In this document: positions 1 through 9,741 of the stretch, one piece after another
Layout: each line of letters opens with the position of its first letter
How positions within the stretch are numbered: the stretch's first letter is position 1
Source of the DNA: Stemphylium vesicarium
Taxonomy: Eukaryota; Ascomycota; Dothideomycetes; Pleosporales; Pleosporaceae
Direction of reading: 5' to 3'
Assembly (NCBI GenBank): GCA_004380135.1
Contig: QXCR01000222.1
Location: 1-37,367 of the forward strand
Length of the DNA: 37,367 nt
The notes under the pieces: generated by a model
Told to the model about the DNA's origin: nothing
The model's input: only the letters and a program-made list of their open reading frames with translations
Database searches by the model: none
Program-made: the position numbers and the translations under genes

Positions 1-21
1 CCCCCCCCCCCCCCCCCCCCC
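1..21. repeat. Poly-C tract at window start
   Basis: The window begins with 21 consecutive C. It mirrors the run of 21 G at the other end, so both ends carry the same 21-mer on opposite strands. This looks like a contig boundary at a homopolymer and not a telomere, because no TTAGGG/CCCTAA units are present. Confidence 0.9.
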
Positions 22-411
22 ATGCCCACCAAGACCCTGTATGCGAACGCGAGCCCTGAGTGACAGATGGCAGATACCAGATCTCCACGTTCAGGGCTCG
101 TATATGCAAATGGGTCCAAAGCCGGGAAAGTCTCTTAAGTACCGGGGCGCACGCAGTACGACAACCGGGTATCGTCCTGTGTGCGGTATTGGTCGAGCCT
201 CTGTTTTTCTTTTTCGAAGTCCACCCATTCCTCACAGGCCCTAGTAAAGCTGTTACGCTTCCCCCGATCCTTGATTACTCGAGATGGCCTGGTCGGTCAG
301 AAGCCACCACGCACTTATGGCCGGCATCCCTCCACCAAGAAAAACCGTTACTGGACTTTTCTGCGCGTCAAACAAACTACACATCAGAAAACAACGCCTT
401 CTTTTTACGTA
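22..411. other. Upstream region of the rhodopsin-domain gene
   Basis: I see no supported gene here. Short open frames overlap one another, and none carries a recognisable domain or splice pattern. The stretch most likely holds the promoter and 5' UTR of the gene starting at 412. Confidence 0.5.
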
Positions 412-2040
412 ATGCCTGGCGGAATACATCCTCCTCTCGAGGTCAAGCTGAGCTGGCCGAAACCGAACTTTGAAAACCCAACTCTCAGACCAGACACTGT
501 GCTATGGCTTTCCTGCATTCTCGGCCCTCTTACTGTTGGCCTACTGCTCGTCAGACTATGGGTCCGAATATTCCACCAGAGAAGTCCGGGTTGGGACGAT
601 TGGCTAATGCTAGCTGCTACTGTAAGACTTATTCGAAGCGCTCTCTGGATCCACACTAACCGTCATAGATCCCCACCATTGCTTTGACGGTCTTATACCC
701 TCTCGGTATGCATATTCTCATGATTAAAAAAACACAGCTAACTTGGTGCAGCGACCAAACAAGCTTTTGATCGACATATCTGGGACCTGGATTACTTTAC
801 TGATCCCCAAATCATCGTCAGAGCCAGGAAGTACGTGTTGGCGACGGAGTGCATCTTTTGCGTTGCAACTGGCCTGATCAAGGTCTCTATCCTCCTCTTC
901 TACCGTCGACTCTCCGCTCGTGTGGTGTCGAGAGCATTCCTCTGGACAACTCGGATCAGCATCGGATACATCATCGCCTACAGTATCGCTTTGAGCGTCG
1001 CTCCCATTGTCGGCTGTCAGCCAATCTCGGCATTTTGGGACCAAGTCGACATCATCAAGGTGCTACAGGGGTATGAGTATCACTGCTTTGATGAAGCGGC
1101 CGACGTGTTTGCCGCTAGCATCATATCGGCATCACAGGATCTCATCACTGCCGTCTTGCCCACCTTCCTCTACTGGAACCTCCAGATCCCTTTCCGACAA
1201 AAACTTGCCCTTTTTGGCATCTTCGCAATAGGATATGGTGTAGTTGCATTGGGTGCTCTGCGAGCTTATTACAGTTGGCAAACATTCTATGGCACATACG
1301 ACGTCACTTGGGCAACCTGGAACATCTTTGTCACTTGCCTGCTCGAGCTACACATCGGATGTCTGTGCGCGAACGCTCCAGCCCTCAAAGTCTTCTTCAA
1401 GCACTTCTTCCAAGAGAAGCTCAGCTCAAGGTCACGGACTAAGACACCGGTGGACTCCGACGATCGCAAGGACAGTGGACACAGCTCGTCAAAACACAGC
1501 AAGTCTAGTTTCTGGGGCATGTTGACTTCAACTCTCTCAAATGGAAGCCAATTACGCAGCACAAAAGGCTACCATGACTCCCATGCAGGTCTATCCGTCG
1601 ACCCACAAGGTGGCGTGCACGTTCACAGAGAGGTACTTGTCCAGCGCTCGCCAACTAGTACCATGCCCGAGACCCCGGGTGACAGGCCAATGTCGAGCAT
1701 CACCACGGACAACATCGTGGATCATTACTACGACGATATCGAGATGGGACGCTTCACTACCTCCAACTCTCGAGCTTCCAGCATGCGATCACCCAAGGCC
1801 TTTGAAGGTGGCGATTTGGAAGCTCTTCCGCCATTGCCAATGTCGCCTGCGTCGCCTACATCGCCCACAGATGGCGGAAGCGTAATAAGACATCCTCAGT
1901 CGCCCATGACCAATGACCTACCTATTACACCATTACCTATCGCCGCTACCACAGGAGAAGGTGCAAATGAGAGAAGTCTAACACCTTTCCCATCGCAAAA
2001 CCCGACCCATAACCGGCCAAGCTGGCAGTCTTGGTCATGA
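412..2040 (+). CDS. Fungal rhodopsin-domain integral membrane protein (PTH11-like group)
   Basis: I model three exons: 412-621, 669-705 and 752-2040. The introns are 47 nt and 46 nt with GTAAGA..TAG and GTATGC..CAG borders, and the joined frame is open for 511 aa. The first hydrophobic segment (about residues 32-53) is followed by a loop with GWDDWLM (60-66), a hallmark of the fungal seven-helix 'rhodopsin domain' family (PF20684 type). More hydrophobic helices follow to about residue 310, including a stretch that reads FCVATGLIKVSILLFYRRL. The remaining 180-200 residues form a hydrophilic Ser/Pro/Thr-rich tail with many SP and TP sites, probably cytosolic and phosphorylated. No CFEM domain precedes the helices, so it is not a canonical CFEM-type PTH11 receptor. 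The family is large and mostly uncharacterised; a sensory or receptor role is inferred from the fold only. The splice model restores the full N-terminal half of the domain, which supports this start. Confidence 0.85.
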
Positions 2041-2831
2041 CGTATGCAGTGCATGCTTGTACACCGAATTTTCGCATCGCATCGTATCCATATGCTTCGA
2101 CTCCCGCTGACCTTGTTGCGTTCTTGAAGGACGACTGGTCGTGTCGTTGTGGACGTCGGCGTTGCCCAGTGTTTTCCTACCTTTCCTTTTCTTTCCTTCG
2201 TTTATACTATGGGGTCTTGTCTTTTTACGATACCACACCGGTCCAACGGATGATGCAAAGCACGTCCTATATGCAGTAATGAATCAATTTCTCTACCTCT
2301 TCATCCAGCTTCCCCAGTACCATTGTGACCGACCGACTCGCGTCTTCGGAGCTTCATGCGGGCATTCGTGCAAACAACTCCATTCATACCATGTTTCCAA
2401 CATGCGCATCGCCGGTTGCACTGAAACTTGCTTCGACGTGTACGCGAATTCCCCATGCCACCGCGCACGAGATAACTTATCTGGAGTAAGCCGTGGTCTG
2501 GTCAGAAGAGGAAGGTACATCCCGACGCGCACTCTCGGAACACGAAAGCACACTTTCCAACCCATTCCGAATTCCGAATCAATCGATTCATGACTCGCAA
2601 AGGCTGTCGACCACGCTCCATTATCCATGCGCCCTACACACGACATGCAATGACTCAGACACTACGCAGCTATATATCTCGAAGTCACCGAAAAATAAAC
2701 AAAGGATTGATGTCTACCCACCGATTGTAATAACCGCAGCACCGATATCGCCACCACGATTTTAACCCAACAAAAAAAATACCCCACTCCGACTTCATCA
2801 ATTCAATTCATTTGAGTTCAATAACAATACA
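2041..2831. other. Intergenic region, rhodopsin-domain gene to acetyltransferase gene
   Basis: I see no supported gene in this 791-base stretch. The last 60 bases before the ATG at 2832 are A- and C-rich with few G, as expected of a fungal 5' UTR. Confidence 0.5.
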
Positions 2832-3521
2832 ATGTCATCAGCAAATCCTCCGCCAAACCTCACACCACCAACCCTCTACACCTCGGCAGCTATAAAATCC
2901 TCCCCCCAAATAACCGCCTCAATAACACACCTTGTCAACGCCGCCTTCGGGCGCTCAAAGGAAATCGACTTGTCGAAATGGGATAACTCGACTTTACGAT
3001 TCTCCCAGCCGGATTCCCTACATGTTATGCTGGGCGATGAGAGAAGCGTCATGGGGTTGATTTTTGACGACGCAGCAACAACGTCAGACGATCTCCAAGA
3101 CAAAAAGTTAGTCGCCTGCGCAGCAGCCGTACCGTGGGCAGGCGGCTGGCGTAAAGAAGGCGCAGGTGCAGAGACAGGTTGGGAGATTAAGACAATCTGT
3201 GTGCATGGGGATGAGGCGTATCATCATCGTGGGCTTGCTGTTAAGCTTCTGGGTTTTCTGGAAGAATATATCGTTAACGAGGAGAAGAAGACGCTGTTGA
3301 AGAGCAGACAAGAGGTGCAGGGGGGTGATGATGGGGCAATGGAAAAGGGCAAAGGCAGTGTCACACTTTGGATTCTAGCAGCCGAGTGTATAAACGGGGC
3401 TTACTGGCGGAAGAGGGGGTACACAGAAGTTCGACGGAGGACAGAAGGGCCAGGGACGTGGAGTAACAAGATTGAGTTTGATATGGTGGTTTTGAAACGG
3501 GATGTTGAGTTTGAAGCTTGA
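2832..3521 (+). CDS. GNAT-family N-acetyltransferase, substrate unknown
   Basis: This is a single exon of 229 aa starting at the first ATG after an A-rich leader. It fits the GNAT fold (acetyl-CoA-dependent N-acetyltransferases). A beta strand and turn read WEIKTICVHGDEAYHHRGLA (117-136), in which H131..G134.A136 sits where the family has its Q/RxxGxG/A acetyl-CoA pyrophosphate loop; the first position is His here instead of the usual Gln or Arg. The following helix (VKLLGFLEEYIV) and a late strand with NGAYWRKRGYTEVRRR match motifs A and B, where the YWRKRGY segment is typical. An insertion rich in Lys, Glu and Gly (about 150-175) separates the helix from the last strands. There is no signal peptide or membrane segment, so it is probably cytosolic or nuclear. 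The substrate cannot be told from sequence. It ends about 110 bases from the tail of the opposing UstYa-like pseudogene. Confidence 0.75.
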   Translation: MSSANPPPNLTPPTLYTSAAIKSSPQITASITHLVNAAFGRSKEIDLSKWDNSTLRFSQPDSLHVMLGDERSVMGLIFDDAATTSDDLQDKKLVACAAAVPWAGGWRKEGAGAETGWEIKTICVHGDEAYHHRGLAVKLLGFLEEYIVNEEKKTLLKSRQEVQGGDDGAMEKGKGSVTLWILAAECINGAYWRKRGYTEVRRRTEGPGTWSNKIEFDMVVLKRDVEFEA

Positions 3522-3629
3522 CGCGTAAAAATTTAGAATCCTCTACCATAATCCTGTTGATACCTGGCTGACATTATGGCTTGCATGGGTAGTGAAGGAG
3601 ACGTCTTTCCTCCGCAATCAACGTTTCTT

Positions 3630-4661
3630 TCAGTCAATACCCCCGCCTTGGCTAGGATCTGCATTCCACTTCTCAGACCATTTACTGATCATGCTGTAAT
3701 CTCTACACACCCTCTTAGTACCCCAGCCATCATCTCCAATGAGATCCTCCCCATCGGCGTTTTTATCCATGAATGTATCCTCCAGATTAGAATCTGCGGC
3801 ACATATGAGGACTTGACGCAGGTAGTCGATGCAATACGGGATGTGGGCGGCACTGTGGCTGTGTGTTGTTTTGGTGTCGATGAGAGACTCAATGTATGGG
3901 TTTTGCGTAAAGGCGGGGATGTGGAGATGGTCGTTGGGCGAGCTGGAGGGATAGCGGGCTGATTGCTCGTGTTGGAGTTTGACAATTAGTTAGGCGTTCT
4001 TGTAGTATGCCGCTCGAAGACCATGCTATAGTGGTCGGGCTTATCAGCTAATTGCGTCGATAGTAGCTAGGTCTCTGTCCTGGGACCTTGTGAAGGGAAA
4101 TGTCCCAAAGAAGATCACGTACCAGACAATGGATCTGATGGTATACAGAAACAGCCTTTTGTTCGTCCTTTGCTAGAACTGGATGTTTGATGAAGCCGCG
4201 GCCATGAGGTACAAGGTCCGCTCAAAGTTTGTCATTCTCCTCGCTTGGCTTCCCAGCGTAGCTTGCGTTCTGCTGCCATACTACATCATGAAGGTTGTAT
4301 TGAGGGCTGGTGTAAGGCTCTGGTAGTCGCGTTAATATGGATGCTTCTCGCTCTTTGCATTTCCAAGTGACACACCGGGATAACATTTGATCTCACGTTC
4401 CAAGCGGAACAGTTGACTAAACACCAAGCCCACGGTCAGGCTCACAAGAGCAACAACGATGTAGCCGCATGCATGTATATACCGCGAATTGCGTGGTCGA
4501 TAGAATCGGCGGGCCAGAAGGTAGTCATTGTCCGCATCAGGATGCTCGCTGTCGGCAGAACTTGACTCGCCGCCATTATCCCTATCCTGCTCAGATGACT
4601 CTTTTGAGAGGTCGCGATACGAGATGGTCTTGCGTGCGAAAGGATTGAGGGACTGCATCAT
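3630..4661 (-). pseudogene. UstYa-family (DUF3328) oxidase gene broken by two in-frame stops
   Basis: On the minus strand three exons can be modelled: 4661-4376, 4319-4123 and 4025-3630, with introns of 56 nt (GTGTGT..CAG, branch-like TTAAC) and 97 nt (GTACGT..TAG). The frame is kept across all three, about 290 codons. Exon 1 has an acidic, hydrophilic N-terminus and one membrane segment near residues 66-84. Exon 2 carries the family motif HQIHC, and exon 3 carries the second conserved block IDYLRQVLIC followed by GWGTKRVC. These are hallmarks of UstYa-like proteins, which catalyse oxidative cyclisation or chlorination in ribosomal-peptide and other fungal metabolite pathways. The frame is interrupted by TGA at 4224-4222 and TAA at 3992-3990, so no full-length product is expected. 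No precursor peptide gene or other cluster partner is visible nearby, so it is probably an orphan relic. Sequencing error at both sites is possible but less likely. Confidence 0.8.
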
Positions 4662-5087
4662 CCACGACCTAAGTGCATTTCAGAACGGAAGATGCGGATA
4701 CTTAGCGGCGGAACAATGTCCGACTCATAATGGTGTGGAACATTCTTGGCCTTGTATTCGAGGATTGCAAATGGTATTCAGTTCCTAAACGGGTAAGCCC
4801 CACATGGTATAGCGAATATCTCCCAAGCTTTCGGAAACTTCATTTTGTGGAGTGAGGAGTCAGGAACAAAGAATTTTGTAGATTTGGTATGTTCTCCGAA
4901 GCCTAGCCCGTCATGTTCCTACGCCCAGGCTACCATCGCTGTTGCTATAAGGGGGGTATCGTACAATTTTGCGCCACCATAGGAGAACTATCAGCCGCGA
5001 TGCCGTTCGACCAATGTATCCTGTTCAAACGCGTCATCGCAACTGTGCCTGCCGTCGATCGCATCGTTCGGAGGATGGGGCTCGCAA
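4662..5087. other. Intergenic region
   Basis: I see nothing beyond presumed regulatory DNA between the UstYa-like pseudogene, which points leftward from 4661, and the 3' end of the small membrane-protein gene at 5088. Confidence 0.4.
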
Positions 5088-5454
5088 CTAGTTTAGCTTC
5101 TTGTTGCCGACAGTGACCTGCCTGCCCTGACTGCGCTGGTACTGGAGGAAGCCGAATACAGCAGCAGCGACGACGCCCAGCATAAGGACGTTGCCTGTAA
5201 GATTGTTAGTCATGCCCTTCTTACCTCTCGTTGTTGCCTGGTGCTGACTTACCGAGTACGAAGCTAACGATACCACCAGCAAGATCGACAAGACCGCGGA
5301 AGAAGTTAACGACGAGGCCGAGGATCTCTGTTGCGAAGTTGAGAGCAAACTGAACAGTCTTCTGGATGAGTTCGCCGGTAGTGGTGATGAAGGACCACAC
5401 GAGCTCGACCAGCGACTTGAAGAGGTCGCTGAGGGCATTGATTATTGAAGACAT
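5088..5454 (-). CDS. Small hydrophobic membrane protein, unknown function
   Basis: Two exons, 5454-5253 and 5194-5088, flank a 58-nt intron with a perfect GTAAGT donor and TTACAG acceptor; the spliced product is 102 aa. Most of the first 65 residues alternate hydrophobic and polar positions in helical patterns (for example LVELVWSFITTTGELIQKTV), ending in GLVDLAGGIVSFVLG. The second exon adds a clear membrane segment, VLMLGVVAAAVFGFLQY, then a basic polar tail that includes QRSQGRQVTVGNKK. The pattern suggests an amphipathic, membrane-associated protein with one C-terminal span and a basic tail. I do not recognise a named family. Without splicing, the frame would stop in the intron after 77 codons. 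The clean splice sites and preserved frame make it a credible gene. Confidence 0.65.
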
Positions 5455-6183
5455 GTTGGTTCGCTTGGCTTTGAGAGTAATATTCGGTGGTTTTTTGACT
5501 TGAGAATGAGGAAGGTAGAGGGTGAGGATATTGTGGTGGTAGTGGTGGTGAGATGAGATGAGATTGCCTGGGCGATGGTGTTGTGTTTGTCAGAGTGATG
5601 CGACAGATGCGACTACCTTGAGGGTGCTACTATGATTTCAAAATAGGCAGCAATGACGCGACAAGTACGTGAGAAGAGCAAAGTGCCTGTTTCACGGTCG
5701 CTGCCGGCCATGAGGATGGCGATTCCTGGTTTTGGCGGGTGGCTGGTTGGTTGGAACGGCCGTGATGCGTGAAACTGTGACGTCAGTCGGTCGTGCAATG
5801 TGAAGGAACGCCTGTTTGCACGCACTGCATCATTTCCAACAAATCAGAAGATGGCGGGTGGGATAAATTGAGGTTACTACACGAATGGGAGGTGATATGT
5901 TAGCATCGCACTACAGGGGCCTTGTCTTTGAAGCTTTTGGTCCCAAGACGAGCGATGTGAAAGTACGATGCATTGCGATTTTCTCTGCACAACACATCCG
6001 CATATCCATTAGGTCGCGACGGATATATGCGCGATGCTGGCTGAGGTATTGCTACAGTGGTGAGGAATGAAGGTGGTGAGGCATCATTTGGGCATGCATC
6101 CCCGCTTGCGTCAAGGCGGCTCGGCTTAGGGCGGGAAAGTCGTCCCACGGCTAACCATCCTTCGTCGTACCGCATCGCGCAAA
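5455..6183. promoter_or_regulatory. Divergent intergenic region between the small membrane protein and the GH16-like gene
   Basis: The two flanking genes are transcribed away from each other, so this 729-base gap should hold both promoters. Next to the small gene the plus strand is rich in G and T (GGTGG and GAGATGAGATGAG units near 5530-5565), meaning its own leader is pyrimidine/CA-rich. No specific operator can be named. Confidence 0.35.
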
Positions 6184-7398
6184 ATGTCAGGCACCTTTGA
6201 TAAATTATTGGCCAAGGGGAAGGCGAAGCTGTCCGAGTTTACGGGCCCGTCTTCGGGAGGCCATCACCAGCAGGGCCAAGGCTATCCAGGCCAGCAGCAA
6301 CACCAGCAGGGCTATCAACCACCACCCCAAGGCTATCCTGCACCAAATCCGGGCCAGTACTCTGGCAGTCAATATCCTCCCCCGTACCCGCCGCAGCAGA
6401 ACCAGCAGTGGGGTGCGCCCCAGCAACAGCAACAATGGGGTGCGCCTCCTCAACAACAACAGCAACAACAGCAATGGGGCCCGCCGCCCCCGCAGCAGCA
6501 ACCCTTCGCACCGCCCGTCCCCCAGGGTAGCAAGCCCCATACGCCGCAACCTGGTGGCCCCCCACCGATACCCCAGAACCGCCCTCAGTCCGCGCAGCCG
6601 CCGCCGCCCCAGAACATCCCACCGCCGCACGAAGAGAAGGTGTACTGGAAGCCGTCCTTTGCCATCACAACGCCTGTGTCGCAAAACTTCCGGCACGAAA
6701 TTGGCGACCATGGCTGGGGCAACAATGAGAAGCAAATGTACACGGACGACCCCGCGAACTCGTTCCATCACGACAACCGCCTGATAGTGCGCGCCCTGGT
6801 TGGCAACAACAGCTGGACCTCTGCGCGTTTGACCTCACACCAGACGCTTTCGCGACCGCGCGGCTACCTGACTGCGACGTGTCTGCCCCCCTCAGCGCCG
6901 GGTATATGGCCTGCGTACTGGATGTTGCCAGCCGACCCGTTCAAGTGGCCCACCGACGGCGAGGTCGATCTTGCCGAGAGCTGGAATGGCGAGACGGAAA
7001 ACCATTCATGCTTGCACTGGGGTTCATACACAGGCGAAGATGCCCAGAAGCATCGCGTTGTTAAGACGTCACTGCCGGACCTCGCCCGCCAGCCACATAC
7101 CTACGGCTTCGCTTGGATAGAAGAAGAGGGTATACCCGGGTGGAGAGGGCGTATGATCTGGTACATTGATGGTCGACCCGTCATGAAGGAAAGCATTCGA
7201 GAGGGTACCCGGCGCATGGAAGATTTCAGAATCCTCATCAACATCGCCATGGGTGGGACTGTAAACCAAGGGAAGCTGCCGGCTGATGGATACTATGACT
7301 TTGTTATCAGCGATCTCAAGATGTGCGAGGAGCCGCAGGGTGGGTGGCAGCAGTTTGAGCACGCTTGGAATTGCACGCCCGAGGGCAAGGTCATGTAA
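6184..7398 (+). CDS. GH16-family beta-glucanase-like protein with Pro/Gln-rich N-terminus
   Basis: This is a single exon of 404 aa. Residues 1-150 are low complexity, rich in Gln, Pro, Gly and Tyr, with CAA/CAG-type codon runs at about 6400-6510 and repeats of a QQWGAP-like unit. From about residue 155 the sequence has a concanavalin-like GH16 domain: GIWPAYWMLP, then the catalytic signature GEVDLAE with E260, D262 and E265 matching the ExDxxE nucleophile/acid-base motif, then WIEEEGIPG and WYIDG, and a C-terminal INIAMGGT strand typical of laminarinase-type members. GH16 enzymes hydrolyse or transglycosylate beta-1,3 or mixed beta-glucans. There is no signal peptide or membrane segment, so unlike secreted relatives it would sit inside the cell or leave by an unconventional route. 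The Pro/Gln region could bind other proteins or target it to a compartment. Catalytic residues are intact; the substrate is not determined. Confidence 0.85.
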   Translation: MSGTFDKLLAKGKAKLSEFTGPSSGGHHQQGQGYPGQQQHQQGYQPPPQGYPAPNPGQYSGSQYPPPYPPQQNQQWGAPQQQQQWGAPPQQQQQQQQWGPPPPQQQPFAPPVPQGSKPHTPQPGGPPPIPQNRPQSAQPPPPQNIPPPHEEKVYWKPSFAITTPVSQNFRHEIGDHGWGNNEKQMYTDDPANSFHHDNRLIVRALVGNNSWTSARLTSHQTLSRPRGYLTATCLPPSAPGIWPAYWMLPADPFKWPTDGEVDLAESWNGETENHSCLHWGSYTGEDAQKHRVVKTSLPDLARQPHTYGFAWIEEEGIPGWRGRMIWYIDGRPVMKESIREGTRRMEDFRILINIAMGGTVNQGKLPADGYYDFVISDLKMCEEPQGGWQQFEHAWNCTPEGKVM

Positions 7399-7514
7399 TG
7401 GCTAGTGTCGCCACCAGCATATCAAGCATTATGATGTCTGTATCGAGTCTCTTGCCTGTATGCTTTCCCAACCACACCAATACCAGCATCAAGAAACAAC
7501 GTCCGCATAATACC

Positions 7515-8419
7515 TCAAGCACTCATCTCTCCCTTCCCCTTATCGTCCACCTTTGCCCGCGTCTCTATTTCCCGCCTCCTCAGTACCGTCATAGCAACCA
7601 TTTCCACCGCTAGCAGCGCAGCGAAGATCTCAGGGTCGTTGATGTAGCTCGTGTATACCGCTCCCTCGCTGTATGGGTAGAAGAACCGCAGTTGAAGCAC
7701 GAGTACGGTGTTGTCGAGGACGTGAAGGAAGGCTAGTCGAATGATTGCGTCGCGAAAGGGAATGGTTTTGGTTCCATGGAACAAAGTCTGAAGAAGGACT
7801 TAAACGTGCTGAGAGTGGGATCGGAGGAGGATGGCGGCGGCGGCGGCGACGGTGGTGTATCTTCCGTAGAGTCCACAGGCGCATTATCGTAGTGATCAAA
7901 CTTCTCGACACGCTTGTTCTCGTCTTGAAGAGTCGGACATGATGCGACTCCCTGCTCTGCAACACATCCCAAGTCCGCAGCTCCACGACCGCCATCATCC
8001 TCATACGACGCCACTTCCATGCGCTCCCAATACGGAAGCTCAGCCAGGCCTATGAAAACCGCCATTTTGAAAAGTGACGTGTTGTCCCTTGTAAGCGAAA
8101 ACCACCATACCGCCGGCCTTCCGAGGTGCCCAACTCCCTAAAGAAAAGACAGGCACCGCACTGCAAGCAGCGTGCCGAGTATGCACTGGAATAGTCGCTT
8201 TTTGGCTTGAGGCGACGGGTGGAGACCGGAAATCAATGACGCCAATAACGTGAAGACGGTGGTGAGGTATGTGAGATGGTTCGGTGTCTCGACGACGTCC
8301 CGTATTATATAGCCTGGGTTTTCGTCTTGCTCCGAGGGCGTTCAGACTAAAAAGCCTGTATCGTGGAGTAGTGTGACGAGCAGTATGGAGAGAACAACCG
8401 CAAGCAAGGGGATTTGCAT
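7515..8419 (-). pseudogene. Decayed gene for an unrecognised multi-span membrane protein
   Basis: On the minus strand one frame runs from ATG at 8419 to about 7780 with protein-like sequence but two stops, TGA at 8344-8342 and TAG at 8140-8138. Near 7780 the coding signal moves to another frame and continues to 7515. Visible pieces are a hydrophobic start (LLAVVLSILLVTLLH), a second hydrophobic stretch (YLTTVFTLLASLISGL), then ILGTLLAVRCL, then a Trp-rich piece leading to FIGLAELPYW. A hydrophilic acidic/Pro-rich loop follows, and after the shift come FLHVLDNTVLVLQLRFFY and a further hydrophobic stretch. I cannot fit introns that remove the stops while keeping frame. The most likely reading is a pseudogene with two nonsense changes and one indel; a mis-spliced model or sequence errors remain possible. 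I do not recognise the family. It converges on the GH16-like gene, with 116 bases between their ends. Confidence 0.55.
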
Positions 8420-9741
8420 GATGCTTTGGTGGCGAGGGATAGCATGGTGTGTATTGGTGGTGATGCTGAGGTGAGCGATATGGAAGTGAGAAAGTAGTGG
8501 AGATGAAGAGGAAGGCGCCGTTGAAATACAACGTGGATGCAGAACGGACAGTGACTTGAAAACATGTGTTAGCGAACCAAAGTTGAGACGGTGGGTGGAT
8601 TCTACGCACTGGTGCCAATCACGGTGATAAATTAGCAATTTGGTTTCGTAGAATCGTCTTGGTGGAAAGCCTCGACGTCGCGACAAGATGGGATTACGTC
8701 GTTGGGGGTAGTCTTTTTACGAGGATTTCGCTTACAGAGAGAGTATTGCTGGTTGGGTTCAGGGCATATCCCGCTGCCAACTGATTCTGCATAGTAATTG
8801 ATGAGGAATTGCGCCCCGCCGTCATCGTGTCTTCACGCCGGCCCTCGGATAGCCCGCCGACTTAAAATTCAAGCGGTTGATGTGCTGGCAGATCCTTGTA
8901 TAACCCCCATAATGTTAGCAGCGGATCGAACAGGATGAGGCTTGGCACATACATAGTAGTCCATCTCCTTCACGAAGCTCAGAAGGATACCGAATAAAAT
9001 GTCGATCAGGGTGAGGCGGCAGTATATAGGTGTATATATGGTACTGAATGACAAGTAGATGGTGAAAAGGAAAAGGACGGGGAAGGCTGAAGTGGATATA
9101 ACCAGTTCATTTGTTTACGCTTCGCAGAGGAAGCGCGTACGCTACAACGCTTGCGGCTGGAAAAGTGCGGAGGCAACGAACACAGATGGGCCTTTCATAA
9201 ACAACACACATAGCAGGATATTTGGAGGTGACTGCCATTTCAGACCCTGCACCTAAGAGTACCAGGCCACTTCGCTGATTCGGTACCTTATCTGGCATAA
9301 CGCCCAGCCTCATCGTGTATGCTGGACAAATACCATATTATAATTTGTGGACGTTGTGGACATGATCTTGAGTCTTATGGAACAAGTAATCTGCGTTTAC
9401 GCAGCAAATGCATAACATGCATGCAGAAGCCCAAAGGCAATGCTCGACAAATACTGTTCCATTTTCTGTCTAGCTGATCAGCTCCAAGGTCCTTAACTGG
9501 TAAATGTTGCGATTGGCATCCAGGATTGCAATGCTGCAAAAATGACTGGAAGAGGATTCCATATTTGATCAGGTTTTGCCTCTTCGTGTCAAATCACAGC
9601 CAATCGCAACGACTCTAATGATCACTCCCTTGATACTCATTGCACCCCGAACACGCGCTTGTCTTATCAGGATACGACTGCTGTTGAGTCCTTCACGCTA
9701 CTGGGTCTTGATACCTCTGCAATCCCTCCTGACTAGGCTTA
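8420..9741. other. Intergenic region with no supported gene
   Basis: I found no convincing gene in these 1.3 kb. A 65-codon open frame at 9059-9256 (+) begins with a basic KRKRTGK stretch, but it has no recognisable domain or splice support. The left edge, next to 8419, is the presumed former promoter of the decayed membrane-protein gene. Confidence 0.45.

Noticed and set aside
3576..3962. 128-codon plus-strand open frame
   Set aside because: It lies antisense to exon 3 of the UstYa-like pseudogene, whose minus-strand frame contains the recognisable DYLRQVLIC and GWGTKRVC blocks.
6205..6771. Arg/Leu-rich 188-codon minus-strand frame
   Set aside because: It is the complement of the Pro/Gln-rich GH16 N-terminus; the repetitive composition keeps several frames open.
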